A stretch of 64,000 nucleotides of DNA from an uncultured bacterium (GTDB taxonomy: Bacteria; Actinomycetota; Coriobacteriia; Coriobacteriales; Coriobacteriaceae): contig CAJMPY010000001.1 of the NCBI GenBank assembly GCA_905215385.1, positions 62,001 to 126,000 on the forward strand, given 5' to 3'. A program made the translations under genes and the position numbers. Shown piece after piece: positions 34,410 to 43,092 of the stretch. The stretch's first letter is position 1. Each line of letters begins with the position of its first letter. The notes under the pieces are model-generated. The model was not told the DNA's origin. It saw nothing but the letters and a program-made list of their open reading frames with translations, and searched no databases.

Positions 34410-35332
34410 TGGGTACCGTGAACATGGCCGTCGATTTCGGCGGCGTCAAGATGCAGAACCCCATCAACACCGCAGCCGGTACCTTCGGCTACGGTTGGCA
34501 GTTCCAGAATTTCTTCGATGTTTCCCAGCTGGGCGCCATTACCACCAAGGGCTGTGCCGCCGAGCCCTGGCCGGGCAACCCTGCGCCTCGCATGGCCGAG
34601 ATTCCTGGCGGTATGATCAACTCCGTGGGACTGCAGAACCCCGGTGTCGCCGCCTTTGCCCGTGAGTCCGGCCCGTGGCTCGAGCAGCTGTCCAAGGACG
34701 GTTGCCAGGTCATTTGCCAGGTTGCCGGGCACTCCGTTGACGAGTTTGTCCGCGCACTCGAGATGTATGTCGAGCTGTGCCCCTGGGCTGCCGGCTACGA
34801 GATCAACGTGAGCTGCCCTAATATCGCCGCCGGCGGTGCCGCCATGGGCTCCACGCCCGAGGGCGCCTCTTCCGTTATGGCTGCTTGCCGCAAGGTGACC
34901 GATAAGCCGCTGTTCGTGAAGATGGCGCCGGTCAACGTCGCCGAGATCGCCAAGGCCCTCGAGGCTGCCGGCGCCGACGGCCTTTCGGTCATCAACTCCA
35001 TCCAGGGCATGGCCATCGACGTCCATACCCGCAAGTCCCGCGTGGCCAAGCCCAAGGGCGGCCTTTCGGGCCCGCTGTGCCACCACATCGCCGTGCGCAT
35101 GGTCTGGGAGGTTGCCCAGGCCGTCGATATCCCCATCAACGGTGTCGGCGGTGTCATGACTGGCGAGGATGCGGCTGAGTTTATCCTGGCCGGCGCCACC
35201 TGCGTGTCGGTCGGCATGGCCAACTTCGTCGATCCGTGCGCTTCGCTTAAGATCGCGCATGAGCTCGAGGCCTGGGCCGAGTCCCAGGGCGTAAAGGACA
35301 TCAACGAGCTGGTGGGTGCTTTCGAATGCTAG
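34409..35332 (+). CDS. pyrD: Dihydroorotate dehydrogenase B, catalytic subunit
   Basis: Class 1B FMN enzyme oxidising dihydroorotate to orotate. The 307-residue protein has MQNPINTAAGTFGYG, EINVSCPNIAAGG with the catalytic-cysteine region, VKMAP, and the FMN-binding VGGVMTGEDAAEFILAGAT. Start taken as GTG 34409, which overlaps the pyrK stop; GTG 34418 and ATG 34424 are alternatives. It overlaps pyrF by 7 nt. Confidence 0.95.
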   Translation: MGTVNMAVDFGGVKMQNPINTAAGTFGYGWQFQNFFDVSQLGAITTKGCAAEPWPGNPAPRMAEIPGGMINSVGLQNPGVAAFARESGPWLEQLSKDGCQVICQVAGHSVDEFVRALEMYVELCPWAAGYEINVSCPNIAAGGAAMGSTPEGASSVMAACRKVTDKPLFVKMAPVNVAEIAKALEAAGADGLSVINSIQGMAIDVHTRKSRVAKPKGGLSGPLCHHIAVRMVWEVAQAVDIPINGVGGVMTGEDAAEFILAGATCVSVGMANFVDPCASLKIAHELEAWAESQGVKDINELVGAFEC

Positions 35333-36042
35333 AGAATGATGCCCGCGACCGTGTTATCGTCGCCCTCGACTGCGACCGTGAGCGCGCGCTCGAGCTCGCC
35401 CACGAGCTTTCGGGCCATGCCGCCTGGCTCAAGGTCGGCATGACGCTCTATTACGCTGAGGGTCCCCAGATCGTCAAGACCTTTAAGGACCTTGGCTTTA
35501 AGGTCTTCCTCGACCTTAAGTTCCATGACATTCCGCATCAGGTGCGCGGCGCTGCCCGCTCGGCCTCGCTTGCCGGTGCCGACCTGCTTTCGGTCCACGG
35601 CCTGGGCTCGGGTGCTATGCTCGCTGCCTGCCGCGAGGGTGCCGAGGAGGCGCGTGAGGACCGCGCCAAGCTCGTCGCCATCACCGTGCTCACGAGCATG
35701 AATCAGGATGCCTTGAGCGAGATCGGCGTCGAGTCTCCCGTGGCCGAGGAGGCCGCCCGCTTGGCAAAGCTTGCTCAAGCCACTGGCATCGATGGCATCG
35801 TGTGCTCACCGATGGAGGCTCACGACATGCGTGAGCTGCTGGGTCCCGACGCGCTGATCGTGACCCCGGGCGTGCGTCCGGTGGGTGCCGCCCTTGGTGA
35901 CCAGTCCCGCGTGGCGACGCCTTCCCAGGCTATCGAGCGTGGCGCAAGCCACATTGTGGTGGGCCGTCCCATCACCGGTGCCGACGATCCGGTTGCCGCC
36001 TTTGACGCCATCGTCGCCGAGCTGGTCGAAAACGTCGCGTAA
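35326..36042 (+). CDS. pyrF: Orotidine 5'-phosphate decarboxylase
   Basis: Final step to UMP. The 238-residue protein has VIVALDCDRERALELA, the catalytic FLDLKFHDIPHQV (Asp-x-Lys-x-x-Asp), GIVCSPMEAHDMR, VTPGVRP and HIVVGRPITGADDP. It ends the pyrRBCKDF operon. pyrE and carAB are not in this cluster and must be elsewhere if the pathway is complete. Confidence 0.97.
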   Translation: MLENDARDRVIVALDCDRERALELAHELSGHAAWLKVGMTLYYAEGPQIVKTFKDLGFKVFLDLKFHDIPHQVRGAARSASLAGADLLSVHGLGSGAMLAACREGAEEAREDRAKLVAITVLTSMNQDALSEIGVESPVAEEAARLAKLAQATGIDGIVCSPMEAHDMRELLGPDALIVTPGVRPVGAALGDQSRVATPSQAIERGASHIVVGRPITGADDPVAAFDAIVAELVENVA

Positions 36043-36087
36043 AAGATTCCCCTAAGTCACCACTTTTGGGTCTCATTAGCACAAAAT

Positions 36088-36152
36088 AGCCCCTGTGCCT
36101 GCGTAAACTTTCCCATCCTTTGTGTGGAATCGCAGGTCAGGGGCTTAACTTT
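36088..36152 (+). terminator. Terminator after pyrF
   Basis: Long stem: AGCCCCTG (36088-36095) with CAGGGGCT (36138-36145), and CCTGCG (36098-36103) with CGCAGG (36131-36136), then TTAACTTT. The loop is large (27 nt). Confidence 0.6.
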
Positions 36153-36164
36153 GGGCGCAGTATA

Positions 36165-36193
36165 TTGCACTTTTTGCGGGTATCGTCTAACCT
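36165..36193 (+). promoter_or_regulatory. Promoter of mihF
   Basis: TTGCAC (36165-36170), 17-bp spacer, TAACCT (36188-36193), giving a leader of about 80 nt. Confidence 0.55.
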
Positions 36194-36208
36194 ATGGAGC
36201 CGCGATTA

Positions 36209-36240
36209 GGCATTTTGTACGTTCTACGTGCTAAAATGCC
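36209..36240 (+). promoter_or_regulatory. Hairpin in the mihF leader
   Basis: GGCATTTT (36209-36216) pairs with AAAATGCC (36233-36240), and the inner ACGT repeats can extend the stem. No T-tract follows, so it may stabilise or regulate the mRNA rather than terminate it. Confidence 0.45.
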
Positions 36241-36281
36241 AATTATTGAATCAGATATAACCCAACTATTTGGAGGTACGA

Positions 36282-36590
36282 ATGGCACTCCCTCAGCTTA
36301 CCGACGAGCAGCGCAAGCAGGCTCTTGAGAAGGCTGCCGCCGCACGTCACGCCCGCGCTGAGCTTCGCGAGCAGATCAAGAAGGGCGAGAAGTCCCTCGA
36401 GTCCGTGCTCAACTCCGATGACCCGATCGCTTCCCGCATGAAGGTTTCCACCCTCATCGAGTCTCTCCCCGGTTATGGCAAGGCCAAGGCCGCCAAGATC
36501 ATGGAGGAGCTCGGTATCTCCGCTACTCGTCGCGTCCAGGGCCTCGGCGTCCGTCAGCGCGAGCAGCTCCTCGAGCAGCTGACCAAATAA
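36282..36590 (+). CDS. mihF: Integration host factor, actinobacterial type
   Basis: mIHF is a nucleoid-associated, DNA-bending protein found in actinobacteria and unrelated to the HU-like IHF of proteobacteria. The 102-residue protein is mainly helical, with a basic N-terminal helix (EKAAAARHARAELREQIKKGEKSL), the SDDPIASRMKVSTLIESLPG segment and the helix-two-turn-helix KAAKIMEELGISATRRVQGLG. ATG 36282 follows GGAGG. mIHF next to gmk and rpoZ is a classic actinobacterial arrangement and supports the taxonomic call. Confidence 0.93.
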   Translation: MALPQLTDEQRKQALEKAAAARHARAELREQIKKGEKSLESVLNSDDPIASRMKVSTLIESLPGYGKAKAAKIMEELGISATRRVQGLGVRQREQLLEQLTK

Positions 36591-37160
36591 GTGAGCGCTC
36601 AGAATTCCAAGCTCTTTGTGATTTCTGGACCGTCAGGCGCAGGCAAGGGTACGCTCGTCACTCGTGTGCGCGAGCGCCGCTCGAACCTGGGTCTGACGGT
36701 TTCGGCTACCACGCGAGCACCACGCAAAGGTGAGGTCGACGGCGTCAACTACTTTTTTCTGACGCGCGAGGAGTTCGACCGCCGCGTGGCAAACGGTGAG
36801 TTTGTTGAGTGGGCCGAGGTCCACGGTAACTGCTACGGCACGTTGGTGAGCGAGGTCACATCCAAGCTCGCCTCGGGCTCGTCTCTGATTTTGGAGATCG
36901 ATGTCCAGGGCGCCCTGCAGGTGAAGGAGCGCTTCCCCGAGGCCGTGCTGATCTTTATCAAGCCGCCTTCGCTTGAGGTACTCCGCGAGCGTCTAGTCGG
37001 TCGCGGTACCGAGACGCCCGAGACGATTGAGCTGCGTATGGCAAACGCCGCCGATGAGCTTGCCCTTGCCGACCGCTACGACGACGTCGTGGTTAATGAC
37101 GATCTCGACCGCGCGACCGATGAGCTCGTTCGCGTTCTCGATATGCATGAAAGGATCTGA
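36591..37160 (+). CDS. gmk: Guanylate kinase
   Basis: Phosphorylates GMP to GDP. The 189-residue protein has the P-loop FVISGPSGAGKGTLV, the GMP-binding TTRAPRKGEVDGVNYFFLTREEF, and LEIDVQGALQVK. GTG 36591 directly abuts the mihF stop, so translation is coupled. rpoZ follows after 5 nt. Confidence 0.97.
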   Translation: MSAQNSKLFVISGPSGAGKGTLVTRVRERRSNLGLTVSATTRAPRKGEVDGVNYFFLTREEFDRRVANGEFVEWAEVHGNCYGTLVSEVTSKLASGSSLILEIDVQGALQVKERFPEAVLIFIKPPSLEVLRERLVGRGTETPETIELRMANAADELALADRYDDVVVNDDLDRATDELVRVLDMHERI

Positions 37161-37165
37161 GGTCC

Positions 37166-37447
37166 GTGTCCGTTGTAAAGCCTTGCATTGACGATCTTCT
37201 GGAGAAGACCGATCACAACCGCTTCCTGCTCGCTTCGCTTGCCTCCAAGCGCGCCTGCGACATCAATAGCATGCTGCGTGGCCAGCACAACCGCGTGCTT
37301 GCCGTCCAGGATGTCGATGACATCACCATCGGACTTTCCGGTGCCGATACCATCTCGATGGCTATGGACGAGATTGTCGACGGCGACATCTCCTACGATG
37401 AGGCCCGTTACGAGAAGGCGCTCGGCCACAAGGTTGCTGAAGCCTAA
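37166..37447 (+). CDS. rpoZ: RNA polymerase omega subunit
   Basis: Omega helps assemble the beta' subunit into RNA polymerase. The 93-residue protein has KPCIDDLLEKTDHNRFLLASLASKRACDINSML, the conserved omega core in which KRA is typical. GTG 37166 follows AAAGGATCTGAGG. The gmk-rpoZ pair is widely conserved. Confidence 0.94.
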   Translation: MSVVKPCIDDLLEKTDHNRFLLASLASKRACDINSMLRGQHNRVLAVQDVDDITIGLSGADTISMAMDEIVDGDISYDEARYEKALGHKVAEA

Positions 37448-38692
37448 ATGGCGGCTCGCGTCTGCCTGGTCCACTATCACGAGGTTGGACTGAAGGGTAA
37501 GAACCGCGCACATTTTGAGCATATCCTCATGGATAACATCAAGGCGGCCTTGGCCGCCTTTTCCGTGAATGCCGTGTCTCGAATTTCCGGTTATATCCTC
37601 GTGACCTTTAACGAGCATCAGGCCGATGAGGCGGCGCGTGTCATCCGCACCGTTCCCGGCGTTGCTCGTGTGTCTTTGGCGTATCACACCAATCGCGACC
37701 CGCAGGAGTACTGCGCCGCCGCCGTGAAGGCGCTGCGCGAGTTTGGTTCCTTCGATTCGTTTAAGGTGCACGCCAAGCGCTCCAATACCGACTATGAGCT
37801 CACCTCGATTGATATCAATCGTCAGGTGGGCGAGGTACTGTGTGAGGCCTTCCCCGATAAAAAGGTTCAAATGCACGACCCCGATGCGATGGTGCACGTA
37901 CTGGTGGTCCAGGGTAGCGTTTACGTGTACGCACGCTCCGAGCGCGGCGTGGGCGGTCTGCCGGTGGGATCTGCCGGCAAGGTCGTGACGCTTCTGTCGT
38001 CGGGTATCGATTCTCCGGTGGCGACTTGGATGCTCGCGCGTCGCGGCGCGGTCTGCGTGCCGGTGCATTTCTCCGGTCGTCCGCAGACGCCCGATACGAG
38101 CGAGTATTTGGTGCAGGATATCATCCGTGCGCTTGAGCCTGGTGTCCAGATCGGCCGCCTGTACGTGGTGCCGTTTGGCGACTGCCAGCGTGAGATTTCG
38201 GTCACCTGTCCCAGCAACCTGCGCGTGATCATGTATCGCCGCATTATGTATTCGGTTGCCGAGCGCATTGCACACATCGAGGGTGCCAGGGCCATCGTTA
38301 CGGGCGAATCGCTTGGGCAGGTTGCCTCCCAAACGCTTGAGAACATCATGGCCGTCAACGAAGCCGTGAAGATTCCCGTGTTCCGTCCTCTCATCGGTTC
38401 GGACAAACAGGAGATCATCGCACGCGCCGAGGAGATCGGTACGTTCGATATCTCGACTGAGGCCGCTCCCGACTGCTGCACGCTGTTTATGCCGCGCCGT
38501 CCCGAGACGCACGCTAAACTCGATGCCGTGCATGAGGCCTGGGAACTGTTTGATCACGAGGAGATGATTGAGCGTCTGCTCAAGCAGACCGAGTACATCG
38601 ACTTCGAGAGCAACACGTACAAGGCCCCTAAGACCTTAAAATGCAAACATTCTGAGCTTGCTCCGCGTGAGATTTACCAAGATCACGAGTAA
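37448..38692 (+). CDS. thiI: tRNA 4-thiouridylation / thiazole sulfurtransferase ThiI
   Basis: ThiI adenylates U8 of tRNA for s4U formation, and in some bacteria also feeds thiazole synthesis. The 414-residue protein has an N-terminal ferredoxin-like and THUMP region (HYHEVGLKGKNRAHFE, later YELTSIDINRQVGEV), then the PP-loop LLSSGIDSPVATWML with ARRGAVCVPVHFSG. There is no C-terminal rhodanese domain, as in the short Bacillus form. The usual SGG of the PP-loop is SSG here. ATG 37448 abuts rpoZ. Confidence 0.94.
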   Translation: MAARVCLVHYHEVGLKGKNRAHFEHILMDNIKAALAAFSVNAVSRISGYILVTFNEHQADEAARVIRTVPGVARVSLAYHTNRDPQEYCAAAVKALREFGSFDSFKVHAKRSNTDYELTSIDINRQVGEVLCEAFPDKKVQMHDPDAMVHVLVVQGSVYVYARSERGVGGLPVGSAGKVVTLLSSGIDSPVATWMLARRGAVCVPVHFSGRPQTPDTSEYLVQDIIRALEPGVQIGRLYVVPFGDCQREISVTCPSNLRVIMYRRIMYSVAERIAHIEGARAIVTGESLGQVASQTLENIMAVNEAVKIPVFRPLIGSDKQEIIARAEEIGTFDISTEAAPDCCTLFMPRRPETHAKLDAVHEAWELFDHEEMIERLLKQTEYIDFESNTYKAPKTLKCKHSELAPREIYQDHE

Positions 38693-38702
38693 ATTTGTGC
38701 AT

Positions 38703-38735
38703 AGACCGACGATGCGCCTGCATCGTCGGTCTTTT
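38703..38735 (+). terminator. Terminator after thiI
   Basis: Perfect 12-bp stem AGACCGACGATG / CATCGTCGGTCT with a 6-nt loop followed by TTT. Confidence 0.85.
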
Positions 38736-38760
38736 GCTATCTGGGCATTTTGCGGCTAAG

Positions 38761-38796
38761 TGTCCATTTGCTGACGTGTGCCTGAATAAATGGACA
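38761..38796. promoter_or_regulatory. Inverted repeat upstream of comEA
   Basis: TGTCCATTT (38761-38769) and AAATGGACA (38788-38796) are perfect inverted copies with an 18-nt spacer, just upstream of the shared 20-mer. A candidate operator; no T-tract follows. Confidence 0.4.
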
Positions 38797-38810
38797 GATT
38801 TGTGCAAGGT

Positions 38811-38830
38811 TTTGGTCAGCTTTTGGTTTG
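38811..38830 (+). promoter_or_regulatory. Candidate competence box upstream of comEA-comEC
   Basis: Identical over 20 bp to 9452-9471. It ends 75 nt before the comEA ATG. It is followed by the palindrome AAAACCGGTTTT (38837-38848). Confidence 0.55.
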
Positions 38831-38905
38831 ACCGCGAAAACCGGTTTTGGGGCGTGGCTGTTGCGGAGCTCCTTTCCTGACACGATGATGTTGGGAGGTT
38901 TTGCT

Positions 38906-39619
38906 ATGGCGCAGCGCGAACAACACGAACGAGTCAAAAAGATGGACCGCTGGGCGGGCAAACTGCTCGGTCATAAGGCAGTGGTGATGGCGATACTGGT
39001 CGTCATTGCGATGGCGAGTGGACTGGCAATGGCGAACTTTGGCGGCGGTGCCGGCGGTGTGTCGTTTGAGCGCACTGATGGTTCGGGCACGTTAGTGGAG
39101 CCGGGATCCGGCGATGCTTCGAGTGGAAAGACATCTGAAGGCTCTTCGCCTAAGGCGTCTGCCGCGGCAGAGGTCTATGTCGATGTTGATGGCGCCGTGG
39201 TGTCACCCGGTGTATATCGCCTCAAAGACGGGGCGCGGGTGGCTCAGGCGATTGATGCCGCCGGCGGGCTGGCGCCCGAAGCAGACGTTACGGGGCTTAA
39301 TCGTGCATCCAAGGTCACTGATGGACAAAAAATTCACGTTCCAACGGTAGGGGAGCAGCAGGTGTCCATTGCGGAAGCCGGTGTTGATGGTGGGACTTCC
39401 GCATCATCAGGCGTCGGTGGCGCAACAGGCCTAGTAAACATTAATACGGCAAGCTCGGCAGAGCTGCAGACGCTCTCGGGAATCGGTCCCTCAATGGCAC
39501 AGTCGATTATCGATGAACGGACAAAGAACGGTGCTTTTGCTTCGGTTGACGATCTGATGCGTGTGTCGGGAATCGGCGAGAAGAAGCTTGCCAAAATCAA
39601 AGATTGCATCTGCGTATGA
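38906..39619 (+). CDS. comEA: Competence DNA receptor ComEA (SLBB plus helix-hairpin-helix)
   Basis: ComEA is a membrane-anchored DNA receptor for transformation. The 237-residue protein has one TM (about residues 29-50), a Gly/Ser-rich linker, an SLBB domain (VYVDVDGAVVSPGVYRLKDG to KIHVP) and a C-terminal double HhH: LVNINTASSAELQTLSGIG and VDDLMRVSGIGEKKLAKI. ATG 38906 lies 7 nt after GGGAGG. It overlaps comEC by 4 nt (ATGA). Confidence 0.95.
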   Translation: MAQREQHERVKKMDRWAGKLLGHKAVVMAILVVIAMASGLAMANFGGGAGGVSFERTDGSGTLVEPGSGDASSGKTSEGSSPKASAAAEVYVDVDGAVVSPGVYRLKDGARVAQAIDAAGGLAPEADVTGLNRASKVTDGQKIHVPTVGEQQVSIAEAGVDGGTSASSGVGGATGLVNINTASSAELQTLSGIGPSMAQSIIDERTKNGAFASVDDLMRVSGIGEKKLAKIKDCICV

Positions 39620-41919
39620 GCGCGACCGAGCGCGAGCACGTGATGCCTCCGCGACCCCTGATTCCGTGGACGATGGCCCTGTGTGCCGGCATGTGCGTGA
39701 GCTGCGCTTTGGTGCTCAGCATAGCCGCTGATGCGCTGCTGAGGGAGCGGGCGACGGCGGTCGGGCCGCTATGGGCCATTCCCGTTGCGGCAGCGGTTTT
39801 CGTTGTGCTGGCTCACTCTTGTGCGCGGCTTGCCCCTTTGAAGCGGTGGCTGTATGCCGCGTCCGCCGGTCTCGTGGCGGGAGCGGTCGTCTCGGCGTGG
39901 TGGGCTGTGGGTGTGCTCAGCGCCTCGAAGGCACTCGACGGTCGAGCGGCAAGCGGCCTCGAGTTTGTCGTGCAGGGCGATCCATCCATAAACGACGACG
40001 TGTATTCCTATACCTGCGGGGCACGCTCGGACGGTAAGAACTTGGCAACGGTTCGCCTATCGTGTGATCGTGAGCTCAAGGTCGGGGCGCACGTGCGTGT
40101 TATCGGTCGCGTTTCACGTTTTGAGAACGATGCGTATGGACGATCGCGTGTGCTCCGAGGCGAGGTGCGTAAGGTCAAAGCCGTTCGGATTGTGTCGGTC
40201 GATGAGGGTTCTCCGAGGCCGCTGCTTCGGCTGCGAAATGGGCTGCTTGCGTCCATCGCGCCTGCGACCGACCCGGCGCGTGCGCTCATAGCCGGTGTCG
40301 TCTGCGGTCGTTCGGCCGAGCTGCGCGCCCAGCCGGCGGGCGACTGGTTTTCGGTGACGGGAACGGCGCATCTTATCGCCGTCTCGGGCAGCCATTTGGC
40401 TATCGTGGGGTTTGTAATCGAGGGTGTATTGCAAAAGACTCGGTGCTCACGTGGTCTTCAGCGGGCGATATTGGCGATAACGCTTGTGGGCTATGCTGCC
40501 TTTACGGGCGCGTCTCCCTCGGCCGTGCGTGCGTGCTGCATGGTGTTCGTGACGCTTGTCGTAAACGGCGCGGGGCGTCGTCGGCACGGCCTTTCGGCAC
40601 TCTTCGTAACCATGTCCATCTTTGTGCTACTGCGGCCGACGGTGCTGTTCGAGATGGGCTTTCAACTCTCGTGTGCCAGCGTCTTAGCCATTCTGTGCTT
40701 TTGTCCCTATGCGACCTACGCTTTGGGTGAGCTAAGTGTGCCATCAGGCGTTGCCAGCGTGCTTTCCGTCACGCTGTGCTCACAACTGGCGACACTTCCC
40801 ATTACCATTCCTGCCTTCGGTACATTCTCGCTCATTGCTCCGTTGGCAAATGCGGTCATCGGTCCGGTGGTGAGCGTACTGCTCGCTGTGTCGATCGTGC
40901 TGGCTCCCTTTTCGCTCGTGGGACCGTTGCGGACTTGGGCGCTCGTTGTGCCCATGATTGCCGCCCGTTGCGCGCTGTTCTTCGAGCAGCTGTTTGCCGC
41001 CGTGCCGGGTGCATACGTGAGCGTGCCGCCCGATAGCATGTGGATTTACCTAGTACCGTGTTTTCTGGCGGTTCTGCTGGTCTGGTGGCCGCGTCCCCGT
41101 GCACGTCCTATGGCGGTGGGGCTTGCAAGCCTGATGCTCTTGGCTGCGATTCCGTACGTCTATTGGGATCGATTCGCTCCGCCTTCGGTGACGGTTCTCG
41201 ATGTGGGCCAGGCCGATGCGATTCTTATCCGCCAGGGCGGCGCAGTAGCTCTCGTCGACTGCGGGCTCGACGAGCGTGTGGTTGCGGCGTTGGTTCGCAA
41301 TAACGTGCACCATATCGATGCCGTTTTTGTGACGCATTGGGATGAGGACCACTGGGGTGGTTTGCCTGCCGTGCTCGAACAGTTTTCGGTCGGAACGATT
41401 GCCGTGGCGGCGGATGCGCTGGAGGATGCTCCTGCCGAGGTATTGAACCGACCTGGCGTGGAGTATCGGCAGGTGCGCCGTGGGGATACGGTCGACATCG
41501 GCTCATTTTGCGCCCGCGTGATGTGGCCATTCGAGTCCGTGGATGGCGAGGGAAATGAGGACTCGCTTGTCCTTCTGCTCTCTTATGTTCAGGAAGGCAA
41601 GGGCCTGCGTATGCTCCTCACCGGTGATGCCGAGCTCGACCAAGAGCGGGAATTCGTGCAGGAGGTGGGGGATATCGATGTCCTTAAACTTGGGCATCAC
41701 GGCTCCAAGGTTTCAGTCGATGGCGAGTTGCTGGACGTCCTGAAGCCCGAGCTTTCCCTCGCAAGCGCCGGTGAGGGGAATCGATACGGCCATCCGTCCG
41801 ATGCCTGCATCGATGCCGTTAAGGAAGCGGGTGGTGTGTTCGCGTGTACCATCGAACACGGCGACATTACCGTCACACCGACTGCGAATGGCTTTGCGAT
41901 GCGATGCCAGCGACCGTGA
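39616..41919 (+). CDS. comEC: DNA uptake channel ComEC/Rec2
   Basis: ComEC forms the inner membrane channel for single-stranded DNA in natural transformation. The 767-residue protein has three N-terminal hydrophobic segments, an OB-like region (about 115-200), the Competence domain with many TMs containing LIAVSGSHLAIVGFV, and a C-terminal metallo-beta-lactamase-like domain with LDVGQADAILI, VTHWDEDHWGGLPAV and LTGDAE and LKLGHHGSK motifs. The gene is intact and full length, so uptake capacity is plausible. Confidence 0.95.
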   Translation: MSATEREHVMPPRPLIPWTMALCAGMCVSCALVLSIAADALLRERATAVGPLWAIPVAAAVFVVLAHSCARLAPLKRWLYAASAGLVAGAVVSAWWAVGVLSASKALDGRAASGLEFVVQGDPSINDDVYSYTCGARSDGKNLATVRLSCDRELKVGAHVRVIGRVSRFENDAYGRSRVLRGEVRKVKAVRIVSVDEGSPRPLLRLRNGLLASIAPATDPARALIAGVVCGRSAELRAQPAGDWFSVTGTAHLIAVSGSHLAIVGFVIEGVLQKTRCSRGLQRAILAITLVGYAAFTGASPSAVRACCMVFVTLVVNGAGRRRHGLSALFVTMSIFVLLRPTVLFEMGFQLSCASVLAILCFCPYATYALGELSVPSGVASVLSVTLCSQLATLPITIPAFGTFSLIAPLANAVIGPVVSVLLAVSIVLAPFSLVGPLRTWALVVPMIAARCALFFEQLFAAVPGAYVSVPPDSMWIYLVPCFLAVLLVWWPRPRARPMAVGLASLMLLAAIPYVYWDRFAPPSVTVLDVGQADAILIRQGGAVALVDCGLDERVVAALVRNNVHHIDAVFVTHWDEDHWGGLPAVLEQFSVGTIAVAADALEDAPAEVLNRPGVEYRQVRRGDTVDIGSFCARVMWPFESVDGEGNEDSLVLLLSYVQEGKGLRMLLTGDAELDQEREFVQEVGDIDVLKLGHHGSKVSVDGELLDVLKPELSLASAGEGNRYGHPSDACIDAVKEAGGVFACTIEHGDITVTPTANGFAMRCQRP

Positions 41920-41927
41920 CGACGTCG

Positions 41928-41957
41928 TTGGCGTGTGGTGGGCCCCTGGGCTAGAAT
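41928..41957 (+). promoter_or_regulatory. Promoter of holA
   Basis: TTGGCG (41928-41933), 18-bp spacer, TAGAAT (41952-41957), about 40 nt before holA. Suggests holA is expressed independently of comEC. Confidence 0.5.
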
Positions 41958-41996
41958 GGCACGGAACGAATACGAAGGCCTGCGGGAGGGGGCGCA

Positions 41997-42959
41997 ATGT
42001 CCGAAACCGGTTTGCTGCCGGCATATCTGATCGTCGGTACCGACGGAGTTAAGCGCGACCACGCCGTCTCGCGTATGAAAGCGCGTCTGGAAAAGTCGGG
42101 TATGGTCGAGTTCAACCTCGACGAGCGAGACATGACCAAGGACCCCGATATCGAGTCCATTATCGGATCGCTTAACACCTTTCCGATGGGCAGTGAGTTT
42201 CGTCTGGTAATCCTCGATGGCTGCTCAAAGCTCGCTAAGGCGGTCTCGGAGCCGCTCGTTGGGTATCTGGCGAGTCCCAGCCCCACAACGGTCTGCCTCA
42301 TCATCGCCGACTCACTTTCCAAGAATACGCGCCTGTATAAGGCAATCGCCAAGATCGACAAGAAGGCTATCGTCGATTGCTCGGGTACCAAGCGCTGGGA
42401 ACTGCCGCGCCGTGTTCAGCAGATGGCGACGCAGCGCGGTAAGTCGATTTCGACGGCGGCCGCCGAGGAGCTCGTCTCGCGTTCGGGCGAAAACACGCGC
42501 ATGCTCGATAACGACTTGGCTAAGCTTGCCCAGATGGTCGAGTCGCCTCAGATTGAACTTGCCGATGTTGAGCGCTGGATTGTTCGTACGGCCGAGGTTC
42601 AACCCTGGGACTTCCTCAACGCCGTCTCGGCTCGCGATATGCGGCGTTCGCTCGAGCTCTTTAAGCTCCTGCCCGCCAAGAGCTACGTGTGGACTTACAC
42701 ATTGCTGTGCGGCCGCATCCGCGAGCTTATCGTTGCCAAGGCGCTCGATGCGCGCGGACAGGGTCGTGAGCTGGCCGCAACACTTAAGCTCCAGTCCTGG
42801 CAGGTCAAGAATCACCTGACCTGGGCACGTCGCTTTTCGATGGCAGAGCTCGTTGCCGCGCTCGAGGGTGCCGTTGATGTGGAGCTCGCGCTCAAGGGTT
42901 CGGCCGATTCTCAGACGGCGCTTTTGCTCTGGATTACGAACATCTTGAGAAAATCGTGA
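41997..42959 (+). CDS. holA: DNA polymerase III delta subunit
   Basis: Delta opens the beta sliding clamp within the clamp loader. The 320-residue protein has an AAA+-like N-terminus without Walker A (PAYLIVGTDGVKRDHAVSRMK), the middle LVILDGCSKLAKAVSEPLVGYLASPSPTTVCLII, and the C-terminal collar region with SRSGENTRMLDNDLAKLA. comEC-holA-rpsT order is common in Gram-positive bacteria. The GGGAGGGGG SD supports ATG 41997. Confidence 0.93.
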   Translation: MSETGLLPAYLIVGTDGVKRDHAVSRMKARLEKSGMVEFNLDERDMTKDPDIESIIGSLNTFPMGSEFRLVILDGCSKLAKAVSEPLVGYLASPSPTTVCLIIADSLSKNTRLYKAIAKIDKKAIVDCSGTKRWELPRRVQQMATQRGKSISTAAAEELVSRSGENTRMLDNDLAKLAQMVESPQIELADVERWIVRTAEVQPWDFLNAVSARDMRRSLELFKLLPAKSYVWTYTLLCGRIRELIVAKALDARGQGRELAATLKLQSWQVKNHLTWARRFSMAELVAALEGAVDVELALKGSADSQTALLLWITNILRKS

Positions 42960-43008
42960 TGATACCTGCCTATTTGACAAATTCGTTCTATCCCTTTGAG
43001 AGGGAGCG

Positions 43009-43017
43009 TGCTATAGT
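43009..43017 (+). promoter_or_regulatory. Extended -10 of the rpsT promoter
   Basis: TGCTATAGT, the same 9-mer as for rpmB. TTGACA at 42974-42979 is too far upstream (32 bp) to act as its -35. A leader of about 70 nt follows with a weak hairpin (43029-43055) and a T6 run (43060-43065) that could attenuate S20. Confidence 0.5.
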
Positions 43018-43092
43018 AGGCGCTTGCATGACCTCACCGTGTCTCAGAGGTGTCATACATTTTTTGCAAGGAACTCGAAAGGAACTCCAGAA

